The notes below the pieces were generated by a model. The model ran no database searches, was not told the origin of the DNA, and worked only from the letters and a program-made list of their open reading frames with translations. The translations under genes and the position numbers were made by a program. Positions 13,391-22,987 of a stretch of 47,285 nucleotides of DNA are shown piece after piece. Origin of the DNA: Clostridia bacterium. Its GTDB lineage: Bacteria; Bacillota_A; Clostridia; Christensenellales; Aristaeellaceae. How positions within the stretch are numbered: the first letter of the stretch is position 1; the number at the start of each line of letters is the position of its first letter. The DNA is taken from the NCBI GenBank assembly GCA_017620455.1, contig JAFZQK010000067.1, positions 1 through 47,285 on the forward strand. The letters run 5' to 3'.

Positions 13391-14311
13391 ATGACCCGAC
13401 TGAACCGCTTTTTGATCCTGCTGGCGGCGGCCGTTCTCCTGCTGCCCGCCGGCATCGCCTTGGCGGAGGACAGGCCCCTCTCCGTCTCCTTTTCCGGGCC
13501 GGTGACCCTTTTTCCGGGGCAGCAGGCCCAGGCCGTCGCCGTAGCCAATGCCTCCGGCGACGTGGTGTATTCCATCACCGACATGCAGAAAAAAACCGTG
13601 GTGTATACCGAGCAGCGTGCCGGCGTCCAGGCGGGCCAAAGCCTGGCCTGGCCCGTCCCCGCGGACGCCGCCGGGCTGGACGCCGCCCACCCCGTCAAGC
13701 AGATGCGCCTTTCCTTCGTAATGAACGGAAAGACCTGCGCCCTCGACCTGTATTTTTCCCTGGAAAATGGCAAGGGCCCCGGCATCGTGATCGAGCGGGG
13801 CGCCTGGTACCACAACAACACCGCCTGCGCCTTCGGCCCCGCCTTCCGGGACGTGAAGCCGGGGCTTACGGACAAATGGTACACCTTCGCCCCCGTGGAT
13901 CTGACCGTCCAGGGCCGGCAGGAATTTGAGTACGTCGCCTCCAGCCTGTACGTCATCGGAACGGTCTATGTGGATGTGAACGGCGACAGCGTTACCGTAA
14001 CGTACCGGAATTTTTACGACGGGAAAGGCGGCCGCACCGAAACGAAGGAGGAATTTTTCACCTTCTTTCCGGATCTGGACGCCGTTTCCCAGGTGGAGCC
14101 CGAAATGCTGCAGGGCCAGGCGCGGGCTTTCGGCGTGCCCCTGAGCATTGAAAACGATCTGAACGGGGACACCCGGGTGCTCCTGTACGTGCGCAACCGG
14201 GTCACCTACTGCAATTACGTCACCTCCACCCGCCAGCTCACCCGCTACTGGCCCAATCTGCCGGAAAGAAAGGCCCTGCGGGAAAAAATGCTGGGGCTGA
14301 TGGACCCGTAA
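13391..14311 (+). CDS. Secreted protein of unknown function
   Basis: 306 residues. The start MTRLNRFLILLAAAVLLL follows AAAGGAAG; upstream in-frame codons are leader. The signal peptide is cleaved probably after AGIALAED. The mature protein has a beta-rich first half (LSVSFSGPVTLFPGQQAQAV, ASGDVVYSITDMQKKTVVY) that resembles an immunoglobulin-like fold in pattern. The second half contains VIGTVYVDVNGDSVTVTYRN and ends with YCNYVTSTRQLTRYWPNLPER. I recognise no family with confidence. It is a single-gene unit closed by a strong terminator. Confidence 0.75.
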   Translation: MTRLNRFLILLAAAVLLLPAGIALAEDRPLSVSFSGPVTLFPGQQAQAVAVANASGDVVYSITDMQKKTVVYTEQRAGVQAGQSLAWPVPADAAGLDAAHPVKQMRLSFVMNGKTCALDLYFSLENGKGPGIVIERGAWYHNNTACAFGPAFRDVKPGLTDKWYTFAPVDLTVQGRQEFEYVASSLYVIGTVYVDVNGDSVTVTYRNFYDGKGGRTETKEEFFTFFPDLDAVSQVEPEMLQGQARAFGVPLSIENDLNGDTRVLLYVRNRVTYCNYVTSTRQLTRYWPNLPERKALREKMLGLMDP

Positions 14312-14347
14312 GGCCGATTGACACGCGGCGGCAAAGCCGGTAAAATG

Positions 14348-14378
14348 AACGGGCGGAAGCAGTTTCCGCCCGTTTTTT
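14348..14378 (+). terminator. Rho-independent terminator
   Basis: AACGGGCGGAA (14348-14358) pairs with 14364-14374 around a 5-nt loop, followed by TTTT. It separates the secreted unknown gene from the pseudouridine synthase. Confidence 0.92.
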
Positions 14379-14399
14379 ACCGCAAAGGAGGGAGCAGCC

Positions 14400-15284
14400 G
14401 TGCCCACGGTCCGCCATACCGTCAGCGCCGCGGAAGCGGGCCGCACGGTGAGATCCCTGGCCCTGAAGGAAATGGGGCTGTCCCGCGGCTTGTTTTCCAG
14501 CCTGAAATTCCGCGGCGGCATCACCCTGGACGGCGCGCCGGTCCACGCGGACGTCCGCCCCGGCCCCGGCCAGGTGCTCTGCGCCCAATGGGAGGAAACG
14601 GGGGGCGGATACGTCCCCGCCCCGGCGGAGGCGGATTTTGCCATCGCCTATCAGGACGAAGCCTTTTTCGTGCTGGACAAGCCCGCGCCGCTGCCCACTC
14701 TGTCCTCCCCCCGGCAGGGCGGCGCCTCCCTGGAAAGCGCGCTGTACGCCCGCCTGGGCTGCCCCGAAAACTATCTGTTCCGCCCGGTGAACCGGCTGGA
14801 CAAGGGCACCAGCGGGCTTCTTGCCGCGGCCCGGGACCGCAACGCCCAGCAGCGGCTGCAGAGGCTGCTGCACACGGAGGATTTCGTGCGGGAATACCTG
14901 GCCGTCTGCCGCGGCCGTCCGCCCCGGGACGCAGGCACGGTGGATCTGCCCATCGCCGAGGGCGCCGGCGTCCGGCGGGAGATCCGCCCCGACGGCAGGC
15001 GGGCCGTGACCCGCTACCGCCTGGAAGCGGAGAAAAACGGCCTGTGCCTGCTGCGTCTCCGGCTGGAAACGGGGCGCACCCATCAGATCCGGGTGCACAT
15101 GGCGGCCCTGGGCTGCCCCGTGCTGGGGGATTACCTCTACGGCGAAAAGGACCCGCGCCTGCCCGGGCGGTTCGCCCTGCATTCCTGCCGCCTCGCCTTC
15201 ACCCATCCGTTTACCGGCCGGAAGATCGATTTATGCTCCCCCCTGCCCCGCGCCCTGGGCGCTCTGCTTGCGGAAAACAAATAA
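14400..15284 (+). CDS. RluA-family RNA pseudouridine synthase
   Basis: 294 residues from a GTG start with AAAGGAGGG at 14384-14392. The catalytic motif NRLDKGTSGLL contains the nucleophilic Asp. Other family blocks are FFVLDKPAPLPTL, TEDFVREYLAVCRG, LRLETGRTHQIRVHMAALG and PVLGDYLYG. The N-terminal ~80 residues resemble an S4-like segment (TVRSLALKEMGLSRGLFSSLKF, ITLDGAPVHADVRPGPGQVL). RluA/RluD types modify rRNA or tRNA uridines; the exact site cannot be read from sequence. It is monocistronic between terminators. Confidence 0.92.
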   Translation: MPTVRHTVSAAEAGRTVRSLALKEMGLSRGLFSSLKFRGGITLDGAPVHADVRPGPGQVLCAQWEETGGGYVPAPAEADFAIAYQDEAFFVLDKPAPLPTLSSPRQGGASLESALYARLGCPENYLFRPVNRLDKGTSGLLAAARDRNAQQRLQRLLHTEDFVREYLAVCRGRPPRDAGTVDLPIAEGAGVRREIRPDGRRAVTRYRLEAEKNGLCLLRLRLETGRTHQIRVHMAALGCPVLGDYLYGEKDPRLPGRFALHSCRLAFTHPFTGRKIDLCSPLPRALGALLAENK

Positions 15285-15285
15285 A

Positions 15286-15338
15286 AACGGCGGCGCAGTC
15301 CCCGGTCCGTCCGTCCGCTGCGCTGCCGTTATTTTTTT
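15286..15338. terminator. Bidirectional terminator between the pseudouridine synthase and the iron ABC operon
   Basis: AACGGCGGCGCAG (15286-15298) pairs with CTGCGCTGCCGTT (15318-15330, one G-U pair). T-runs follow on both strands (ATTTTTTT on plus; GTTTTTATTT on minus), so it serves both convergent transcripts. Confidence 0.88.
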
Positions 15339-15344
15339 GATTAT

Positions 15345-17276
15345 TTACGCCGCCGCTTTTGCGGAGGGCTTTTTTGCTTTGCCCGTCAGGCGCATCAGCC
15401 GCTGCCTGTGCTTGGCCCGGCGCTCCAGCCTTTCGCCCAGATCCCGGGAGCCCACGCCGTAGACCAGATACAGGATCAGGCCGCTGACGATCATGATGAA
15501 CACCGTGGAGGCGCACTGGCGGCCCGCGGCGTTGTAATCGTTCTGCAATTCCGGCGTGGACATGCTCTCAATGACCCGGGCATAGGTAACGGCGCTGGGA
15601 TTGAAGAACGTGGCGCCCATATCGTATTCGGTGAACAGCGAATTGAAATTCAGCGCGAACACGGCCAGCACGCTGGGGAGGATAATGGGCAATTTGATCT
15701 TCAGCAGCGTCCTGAACCCGGACGCCCCCAGGTTCCGGGCCGCGTCCTCCAGCTCCTCGTCGATGGCGTAGAACGCCGCCTTGATCATGCGCAGGGCGAA
15801 GGGCAGCTTCACCACCGTATAGGCGATGATCAGCAGCAGACGCACGTTTTCCCCTGTGTACAGGTTCTGATTGAACACATACCAGATATTCTCGCTGTTA
15901 AAGAATATTCGGTAGCTGTAACATATCAGGATGGTTGGCAGCAGCCATGGGAACAGCAGGCATGCCTCCACGATCACCGCCCGTTTTTTGTTTTTCTGCT
16001 TGAAGATATAGTTCACCGCCGCCACCACGATCACGCAGGCCAGCGCCGCGGCGGAGGCCGCCAGGAGGAAGCTCAGGCGGATGCCTTCTCCTGTTTTGGG
16101 ATTGGTAAACACGCCGGTGACGACGTTTTCCTTGATCTTCGGCTTTTTTCCTTCCCGGGGGATCTCCACGTCCTCGGAGCCGAAATAGTTGATGGTCGTG
16201 ATCGCTTCCACGCTGGGCTTCTTGGTATTGACCGCCCCGTAATTCTGAAAGGAGAACAGAACGATCATCACCACGGGCAGCATATAGATCACGAACAGCA
16301 GATAAGCGTAGATATGGGCCAGCACGTTGCCCACGGGGTTCTGGATCTTCTGCTTCACCAGCTTTGCCTTGGTCTTGCTGACGGACAGATAATGGCCCTT
16401 TCGTTCATAGTGGTTCAGGGTGGTCAGCAGGATAACGGTGAACAGGGCCAGGATGATGCTCATCAAAGCGGCCTGGGCCTGGGGAAAGTCGATATCTCCT
16501 CTCGTTTTTCCCGCCAGCTCCACGATCTGGGGATTGATGGAATTGTAGCCCAGCAGCTTGGGCGCGCTCATGGCGCACAGGCCGGTGATGAAGGTCATGA
16601 CCGTCAGGGAAAACAGCGTGGGCAGCAGCGTGGGCATGACCACTTTCATCAGCACCCGGAAGGGATGCGCCCCCAGGTTCCGGGCCGCCTCCACGGTGTT
16701 GTAGTCGATGCTCCGGATGGCGTTGCGCAGGAAGAGGGCGTGGTTGGAGGTGCAGGCGAAGGTCATGGTGAACAGCACCGCATAGAAGCCGCCGAACCAT
16801 TTTTTGTCCATCTGCGGAAACAGCCCCTGCAGCCACTGGGTCACTATGCCGTCCCGGCCGTACAGGAACAGATAGCCGGTCACCAGCGCCATGCCGGAAT
16901 AGATCAGGGTGGTCATATAGCCCAGACGCAGGATCTTGGCGCCCTTGATGTCAAAATACTCCGTCAGCAGCACGATGCTGATGCCCACCACGTTCACCGT
17001 GATCACCAGCGCCACGGCCAGGATCACGGAATTGAGGATGAAGGAGGGCATGGTGCCGCTGAAGAAATAGTTGATGACGCGGAACGGTTCCACCTCTCCC
17101 GTGACGGGGTTCTTTTCCCGGAACACGGAAAGCAGCGTATTCAGGCAGGGAACCACCATAAAGCCCAGGAACAGATAGGCGAAAAGCACCCCGCCGAATA
17201 CCTTGTACAGCAGCGAAGCGTTCAGCCAGCCGGGTTTTCCGGGGCCGGGCAATGCGCGTTTCTCCATTTTTGCCAC
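15345..17276 (-). CDS. Fused two-domain ABC transporter permease (ferric-iron type)
   Basis: 643 residues with about twelve membrane segments in two homologous halves. Each half carries an EAA loop that contacts the ATPase: EAARNLGAHPFRVLMKVVMP and EDAARNLGASGFRTLLKIKL. Duplicated permeases of this kind belong to Fe(III) (FbpB/SfuB) and related uptake systems. A hydrophilic segment around residues 355-405 separates the halves, and the tail is Lys/Arg-rich. The gene starts one base after the ATPase stop codon and ends at a bidirectional terminator. Confidence 0.92.
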   Translation of the reverse strand: MAKMEKRALPGPGKPGWLNASLLYKVFGGVLFAYLFLGFMVVPCLNTLLSVFREKNPVTGEVEPFRVINYFFSGTMPSFILNSVILAVALVITVNVVGISIVLLTEYFDIKGAKILRLGYMTTLIYSGMALVTGYLFLYGRDGIVTQWLQGLFPQMDKKWFGGFYAVLFTMTFACTSNHALFLRNAIRSIDYNTVEAARNLGAHPFRVLMKVVMPTLLPTLFSLTVMTFITGLCAMSAPKLLGYNSINPQIVELAGKTRGDIDFPQAQAALMSIILALFTVILLTTLNHYERKGHYLSVSKTKAKLVKQKIQNPVGNVLAHIYAYLLFVIYMLPVVMIVLFSFQNYGAVNTKKPSVEAITTINYFGSEDVEIPREGKKPKIKENVVTGVFTNPKTGEGIRLSFLLAASAAALACVIVVAAVNYIFKQKNKKRAVIVEACLLFPWLLPTILICYSYRIFFNSENIWYVFNQNLYTGENVRLLLIIAYTVVKLPFALRMIKAAFYAIDEELEDAARNLGASGFRTLLKIKLPIILPSVLAVFALNFNSLFTEYDMGATFFNPSAVTYARVIESMSTPELQNDYNAAGRQCASTVFIMIVSGLILYLVYGVGSRDLGERLERRAKHRQRLMRLTGKAKKPSAKAAA

Positions 17277-17277
17277 C

Positions 17278-18291
<1,014 letters not shown>

Positions 18292-18351
18292 CCGCTCCTT
18301 CTTGTGTGGATCATGGACAGGGCCGCGCCCTCCTGCGGACGGGGCCCTGAT

Positions 18352-18383
18352 AAAAACGGGCGAGCCCGGGGAAGGGCCCGCCC
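18352..18383 (-). terminator. Intra-operon terminator/attenuator after the binding-protein gene
   Basis: GGGCGGGCCC (minus strand, 18383-18374) pairs with 18367-18358 (one G-U pair) and is followed by GTTTTTA. It would let the binding protein be made in excess over ATPase and permease. Confidence 0.8.
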
Positions 18384-18408
18384 ACCGACGATGCGCCGGT
18401 TCGCTCCG

Positions 18409-19605
18409 TTACTGGGCCTGGGTAAGGGTCGCCCAATCCAGGTTGTCCCAATCGGGCTCCGCGGGGGCGGAGGAATTGTCCGGCCAGTAGAAGCCCAGGT
18501 TGGTCAGGATGTTGGTCCATTCCTTGGAATGCGCGCCCACGTAATCGGCGTAGCTCATGCCCGCGCCTTCCACTTCGGTCAGAGAGCAGTTCTTGATGGC
18601 GTAGATGGCGGGCACTTCATCGTACAGCTCGGCCGCGGCGTCCGCGTTGCAGGGATAGCTGTCGAATTCATCGCCCCAGGCAGCCTGCACTTCGGCGCTG
18701 CCGAACCAGTCGGCAAAGGCCTTGACGATTTCGGTCTGCTCTTCGGTGCGGCCTTCCTTCTCCACGATGCCGATGTATTCGGCGATGTAGTAGGTGCCGT
18801 CGTCAATTTCCACCAGCGCCCAGTTCTGGGGGGTCAGCGTGCCCTTCAGGGGATTCTCAAATTTGCCGGATACCGCTGCATCCTCGATCTGGCCATACAG
18901 GGAAGAGGAATAGAACGTGGATACCTGCACTTCGCCCTTCATCAGGGGATCCAGGCCGTACTTGTCGCCGGTGAAATCGCCGTTGGCGCAGTAGTTCCAC
19001 AGCGTCTTCCAGCCTTCGATGGAAATGCCGCCCGCGGGAGAGGCGGGATCGGTGAAGGCGTAGAGCATGGCGTTGTTGATATTCATGTTGGTGGTGCCGG
19101 TCACCTTGCCCTGGCGGTACCACTTATAGCCGCTGTTCACCAGGTCGGCCCAGTGGGCGAAATGCAGCGCTTCGCCGTTGGTGCCCAGCTCGTCCGTGCG
19201 GTACAGCATCAGGATGTTCTGGATCACCAGGCCGTAGGCCTTGCCGTCGAATTTGTAATCGCCCACTTTGTCCGCCCAGGAGGGGGTCCAGTCGATGATC
19301 TTCAGGTTCTCGTACACGCCGCCCAGCAGCTGGCCCCAGCGCACTTCGTTCAGGCCGAAGATCAGGTCGGCGTCCTTGTTTTCATTGGCGGCCTGCACAG
19401 CCTGAGCGTCGCCGGAAATGACGCTGTTGTCGTCGATCTTGATGGTGAAGCCCGCTTCCTTGGCCTTTTCGATCAGCCAGGTGATGCGCTCGGAAGAATT
19501 GGAGTTGGAGTAGATACGGATCACGTAATCCTCGGCGGACGCGGTGATCGTGCACAGCGACAGCATCATGGCCAGCGCCAGTGCGAGGGCAACAAATTTC
19601 TTCAT
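18409..19605 (-). CDS. Periplasmic-type iron ABC transporter substrate-binding protein
   Basis: 398 residues with signal peptide MKKFVALALALAMMLSLCTITASA, and AAGGAGG before the start. The mature domain starts YVIRIYSNSNSSERITWLIE and fits the Fe(III)/putrescine class of type II binding proteins (ADLIFGLNEVRWGQLLGG, GKAYGLVIQNILMLYRTDEL). No lipobox Cys is apparent at the processing site, which is unusual for a Gram-positive binding protein, so attachment is unclear. The partner genes point to ferric iron, but thiamine or phosphonate analogues are in the same superfamily. Three genes form the unit 15345-19605. Confidence 0.88.
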   Translation of the reverse strand: MKKFVALALALAMMLSLCTITASAEDYVIRIYSNSNSSERITWLIEKAKEAGFTIKIDDNSVISGDAQAVQAANENKDADLIFGLNEVRWGQLLGGVYENLKIIDWTPSWADKVGDYKFDGKAYGLVIQNILMLYRTDELGTNGEALHFAHWADLVNSGYKWYRQGKVTGTTNMNINNAMLYAFTDPASPAGGISIEGWKTLWNYCANGDFTGDKYGLDPLMKGEVQVSTFYSSSLYGQIEDAAVSGKFENPLKGTLTPQNWALVEIDDGTYYIAEYIGIVEKEGRTEEQTEIVKAFADWFGSAEVQAAWGDEFDSYPCNADAAAELYDEVPAIYAIKNCSLTEVEGAGMSYADYVGAHSKEWTNILTNLGFYWPDNSSAPAEPDWDNLDWATLTQAQ

Positions 19606-19648
19606 GGAAAAAACGCCTCCTTATTGTATTGGGTCCCTGTTTGTACGA

Positions 19649-19677
19649 ATCATATCACATTTTTCCCGTTTCGTAAA
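19649..19677 (-). promoter_or_regulatory. Promoter of the iron ABC operon
   Basis: Minus-strand TTTACG (19677-19672), a 17-nt spacer and TATGAT (19654-19649). No clear Fur box was recognised around it. Confidence 0.7.
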
Positions 19678-19720
19678 GGGTTTTTCGGAAAATAAGCAAA
19701 AAAACCTGTTTCCTTTCTAT

Positions 19721-20398
19721 TTATAGAATCACGGGGATCTCCCGGCATAGCGTCATGCCCGACGCGGTCACGGCGCAGTCGTACGCCAGGATCCGCACCC
19801 CCGCGTCCCAGGCCTGACGGAGCGCCCGGGCGAAGGCCGGGTCGGTGCGGGCGTTGGGCAGGAACCGGCGGGGGCCCTGCATCTGGATCACGAACAGCAC
19901 CGCCGCCCCCAGCCCCGTCTCCGCGCAGCGCGTCAGCTCCCGCAGGTGCTTTTCGCCCCGGGCCGTGGGCGCGTCCGGGAACAGGGCGTCGCCGTTTTCC
20001 TCCAGCGTCACCCCCTTGACTTCCAGATAGGTTTTCTTTTCTCCCTGCTCCAGATAAAAATCCAGCCTGGAGCCGCCCAGCGGCGCTTCGGGCTTCGTCC
20101 GCGTCAAGCCCGGGAACAGCCATGGCAGCGCCTCCCCGGCGGCCCGGTTGGGGGCCTGGCTGTCCATATTGATCAGCAGCGCGCCCTTGCGCACCGCCAC
20201 CAGATCGCACCGCGTTTTCCGCGCCGGATTCTCCGACACGGAAAGGTACACCGGCGCGCCGGGGAGGAGCAGCTCCCGGCACCGCCCGGTGTTCTTCACG
20301 TGGCAGATCTCCTCCCCTTCTTCCGTCCGCACCCGGGCGATGAAGCGGTTGGGCCGCTCCAGAAAAACACCCGGGATCACCCGATCGTACAGCTTCAT
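19721..20398 (-). CDS. sfsA: SfsA-family DNA/RNA nuclease-like protein
   Basis: 225 residues. The start MKLYDRVIPGVFLERPNRF has GGAGG just upstream. Conserved SfsA blocks are HVKNTGRCRELLLPG, GSRLDFYLEQGEKKTYLEVKGVT (the PD-(D/E)xK-like core with Asp and Glu-x-Lys) and FPDAPTARGEKHLREL. SfsA was named for sugar fermentation stimulation in E. coli and binds DNA; a nuclease role is deduced from the fold. It is co-directional with the iron operon but that operon has its own promoter. Confidence 0.93.
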   Translation of the reverse strand: MKLYDRVIPGVFLERPNRFIARVRTEEGEEICHVKNTGRCRELLLPGAPVYLSVSENPARKTRCDLVAVRKGALLINMDSQAPNRAAGEALPWLFPGLTRTKPEAPLGGSRLDFYLEQGEKKTYLEVKGVTLEENGDALFPDAPTARGEKHLRELTRCAETGLGAAVLFVIQMQGPRRFLPNARTDPAFARALRQAWDAGVRILAYDCAVTASGMTLCREIPVIL

Positions 20399-20509
20399 CC
20401 GCGCCTCCGCATGTCTTTTTCGTTCCCTCCAAAGGGGCGTTCGCTCTCCCGGCGATCCCTTTTTCTTTTCCCTCTGCCGGTCTAAAAACCCTGCCGGAGC
20501 CGGAAAAAC

Positions 20510-20602
20510 CGCATATTTAAGAAGAAAATATTTCATATTTTACAAAATAAATTAAAAATTATTAAAAAACGTATTGATTTTTTAATAATTTTGTAATATA
20601 AT
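20510..20602 (+). promoter_or_regulatory. AT-rich promoter with UP-like region before the SH3/PG-binding gene
   Basis: TTGATT (20573-20578), an 18-nt spacer and TATAAT (20597-20602). The preceding ~60 nt are A/T tracts, in sharp contrast to the GC-rich surroundings, and could act as an UP element and as a shared divergent region with sfsA. Confidence 0.78.
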
Positions 20603-20627
20603 GGTCCTGAATCCATAGAAAGGACGG

Positions 20628-21893
20628 GTGAAACGCATGCGTCATTCGCTCAAACATGCGTCGGCACTGCTGTTGGCGGTTCTTCTTTGCGTCAGCCTGA
20701 TACCGACGGCGCTGGGAGAAAACTACACCGGCACAGTCAATGAAGACAAGGTGTTTTTCCGTACGCAGCCGAATACGGACTGCGTATACTACTGCCAGCT
20801 GGCCAAGGGCACCAAGGTCAAAGTGACGGGCACCAGCGGCAATTTCTATAAAGTCACTTACGACGGGTGCGCCGGCTATGTGATGCAGAAATTCGTCACC
20901 CTGTCCGACAGCGCGAAGAACGCCCTGGGCACCGCCAAGAGCAGCAGTTCCTACGCCTCCGCCACCAGCATTTCCCAGCTGGGCGGCCCGCCGGATTATA
21001 CCCAGCAGGGCTCCAGCGGCAAAAACGTGGAAAAGCTGCAGCAGGCCCTGAAAATCAAGGGCTACTATAAGGGCACCGTGGACGGCAAATTCGGCCAGAA
21101 CACCGAAAACGCGGTGAAGGCCTACCAGAAGGCCGTTGGCATCCCCCAGACCGGCAAGGCGGATTACGCCACCATCCTGAAGCTGTTCGGCAGCGTGCAG
21201 AGCACTTCCGTGGCCAACGATCCCAAAATGAACGGCATCACCCGTATTTCCGAAATCGCCGTTCCGGCCACCACCCAGCCCGGCAGCAGCGGAAAGAACG
21301 TGGTGGCCCTGCAGCAGGCGCTGAAGATCAAAGGCTTCTTCAAAGCGCCCATCGACGGCAAATACGGCGACACCACCAAGGAAGCCGTGCTGGCGTTCCA
21401 GAAATCCCGGGGCCTGTATCAGGACGGCATCGCGGGCAACAACACCATCAAGGCGCTCTTTGGCAAGAACGCCTCCAACTACACCTTCACCACCGAACGG
21501 CTGGATTGGTTCAACGGCGGCAGCAGCGTGTTCGGCGGCAGCTGCATCTACACCGTCAAGGACATCTACACCGGCAGGACCTTCCGCTGCCAGCGCCGCT
21601 TCGGCAGCAACCACCTGGACAGCGAGCCCCTGACCGCCGAGGATACCGCCACGCTGAAATCCATCTACGGCGGGGAATGGAGCTGGAACCGCCGGCCCAT
21701 CCTGGTCAAATACAACGGCCACGTGTACGCCGCTTCCATGAACGGCATGCCCCACGGCACCTGCACCATCACCAACAACAATTTCGACGGCCACTTCTGC
21801 ATCCATTTCTACAACAGCAAGACCCACGAGACCAAGCGGGTGGACGAAGCGCATCAGCACTGCGTTTCCGTGGCCATGAACAACGTGTGGTAA
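20628..21893 (+). CDS. Secreted SH3-like and double peptidoglycan-binding protein
   Basis: 421 residues from GTG 20628 (AAGGA three bases upstream; ATG 20637 is an alternative). The signal peptide ends near LIPTALGEN. An SH3-like domain follows (VFFRTQPNTDCVYYCQLAKG, VTGTSGNFYKVTYDGCAGYV). Two PG_binding_1 domains come next: SSGKNVEKLQQALKIKGYYK with QNTENAVKAYQKAVGIPQTG, and SSGKNVVALQQALKIKGFFK with TTKEAVLAFQKSRGLYQDGI. The C-terminal ~140 residues (ERLDWFNGGSSVFGGSCIYT, MNGMPHGTCTITNNNFDGHF, then CIHFYNSKTH) are a recurrent domain in clostridial cell-wall proteins with conserved His residues, probably enzymatic. Wall remodelling is the likely role. Confidence 0.88.
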   Translation: MKRMRHSLKHASALLLAVLLCVSLIPTALGENYTGTVNEDKVFFRTQPNTDCVYYCQLAKGTKVKVTGTSGNFYKVTYDGCAGYVMQKFVTLSDSAKNALGTAKSSSSYASATSISQLGGPPDYTQQGSSGKNVEKLQQALKIKGYYKGTVDGKFGQNTENAVKAYQKAVGIPQTGKADYATILKLFGSVQSTSVANDPKMNGITRISEIAVPATTQPGSSGKNVVALQQALKIKGFFKAPIDGKYGDTTKEAVLAFQKSRGLYQDGIAGNNTIKALFGKNASNYTFTTERLDWFNGGSSVFGGSCIYTVKDIYTGRTFRCQRRFGSNHLDSEPLTAEDTATLKSIYGGEWSWNRRPILVKYNGHVYAASMNGMPHGTCTITNNNFDGHFCIHFYNSKTHETKRVDEAHQHCVSVAMNNVW

Positions 21894-21910
21894 ATTTCAT
21901 AATACTTTTC

Positions 21911-21939
21911 AGCGGGGGCAAAATATCCCCGCTTTCTTT
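21911..21939 (+). terminator. Rho-independent terminator
   Basis: AGCGGGG (21911-21917) pairs with CCCCGCT (21927-21933), followed by TTCTTT, 15 nt after the stop of the SH3/PG-binding gene. Confidence 0.8.
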
Positions 21940-21980
21940 GTATTTTCCCCGTTTTCATGGGATCGTGGTTGCTTTCCCCG

Positions 21981-22010
21981 TTGACGCGGGCTTCCCCCCT
22001 GTGTTAAGAT
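21981..22010 (+). promoter_or_regulatory. Promoter of the amino acid ABC operon
   Basis: TTGACG (21981-21986), an 18-nt spacer and TAAGAT (22005-22010). Confidence 0.7.
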
Positions 22011-22083
22011 GCAGTCACCCCTACAGGAAAAGGCAACGGCTTTCTGTCCCCCGCCGGAGCAACCGACAAGGAGGAAATCAAGG

Positions 22084-22890
22084 ATGAAAAAGTACCTGCC
22101 CATCATCGTGGCGGCCGCGCTGATCGTGGCCGGCGTGATCGTATTCCTGCTCATTCCCAAGACCCCGTCCTCCCAGGGGGACATGCTGGCCCGGATCCAG
22201 GCGAAAGGCAAGCTGACCATCGCCACGGAAGGCGACTGGCCGCCCTGGACCTACCACGGCGAAGGCAACGCCCTCACCGGCTTTGACGTGGAAATCGGCG
22301 GCCTGATCGCCAAGGGCCTGGGCGTGGAGCCCGATTATCAGGAGGCCGCGTGGGATTCCCTGCTGGCCGGGCTGGAATCCGGCCGGTTCGACATCGTGTG
22401 CAACGGCGTGGACTACACGGCAGACCGGGCGGAAAAATACGCCTTCTCCGATCCTTATGTGTACACGGAAATCGTGCTGGTGGTGGCGAAAGACAACGAG
22501 GACATTCATTCCATCGCGGATCTGAAAGGCAAAACCACCTCCAATTCCCCCAACTCCACCTACGCCCAGCGGGCGCTGGACGCCGGGGCCACCGTGGAAT
22601 ACGCCGACACCCTGGCCCAGACCCTGCGGCTGGTGGAGCAGGGCCGGGTGCAGGCCAGCATCAATTCCAAGGGCTCCGTGGACGAATACCTGGAAAACAA
22701 TCCGAACGCCAACCTCAAGGTGGTGCTCACCATTCCCGGCGATCCGGTATGCTTCCCCATGGTCAAGGGCGCGGATACCGATACCCTGGTCGCGGAGGTC
22801 AACCGCATCCTTTCCGAGCTCCGGGCGGACGGCACCCTGGCCGGGCTTTCGCAGAAATACTTCGGGGCGGACATGACGGAAGCGAAATGA
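22084..22890 (+). CDS. Amino acid ABC transporter substrate-binding protein (SBP_bac_3)
   Basis: 268 residues; ATG 22084 follows AAGGAGG at 22068-22074. A single N-terminal membrane segment (YLPIIVAAALIVAGVIVFLL) with no lipobox suggests a membrane anchor. Family-3 features: KLTIATEGDWPPWTYHGEGN, LTGFDVEIGGLIAKGLG, SGRFDIVCNGVDYTADRAEK (NGV-x-YT-x2-R) and DPYVYTEIVLVV. Ligands of this class are polar amino acids or cystine. The permease and ATPase follow directly after an intra-operon terminator. Confidence 0.92.
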   Translation: MKKYLPIIVAAALIVAGVIVFLLIPKTPSSQGDMLARIQAKGKLTIATEGDWPPWTYHGEGNALTGFDVEIGGLIAKGLGVEPDYQEAAWDSLLAGLESGRFDIVCNGVDYTADRAEKYAFSDPYVYTEIVLVVAKDNEDIHSIADLKGKTTSNSPNSTYAQRALDAGATVEYADTLAQTLRLVEQGRVQASINSKGSVDEYLENNPNANLKVVLTIPGDPVCFPMVKGADTDTLVAEVNRILSELRADGTLAGLSQKYFGADMTEAK

Positions 22891-22928
22891 TTTTCCTTGA
22901 CAAGCCCCGGTAGCATGCTCTATATTCA

Positions 22929-22958
22929 GCCATGGAGGCTTTCCCTCCATGGCTTTTT
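22929..22958 (+). terminator. Intra-operon terminator between binding protein and permease
   Basis: A 10-bp perfect stem (GCCATGGAGG at 22929-22938 with 22944-22953) followed by TTTTT. It contains an in-frame ATG that could be mistaken for the permease start. Confidence 0.88.
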
Positions 22959-22987
22959 ATTCTCTCGGAAGGGAACGTGGCGATAGC

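Noticed and set aside
22949..22987. ATG at 22949 as permease start
   Set aside because: It lies within the 3' arm of a strong terminator hairpin and has no ribosome site.
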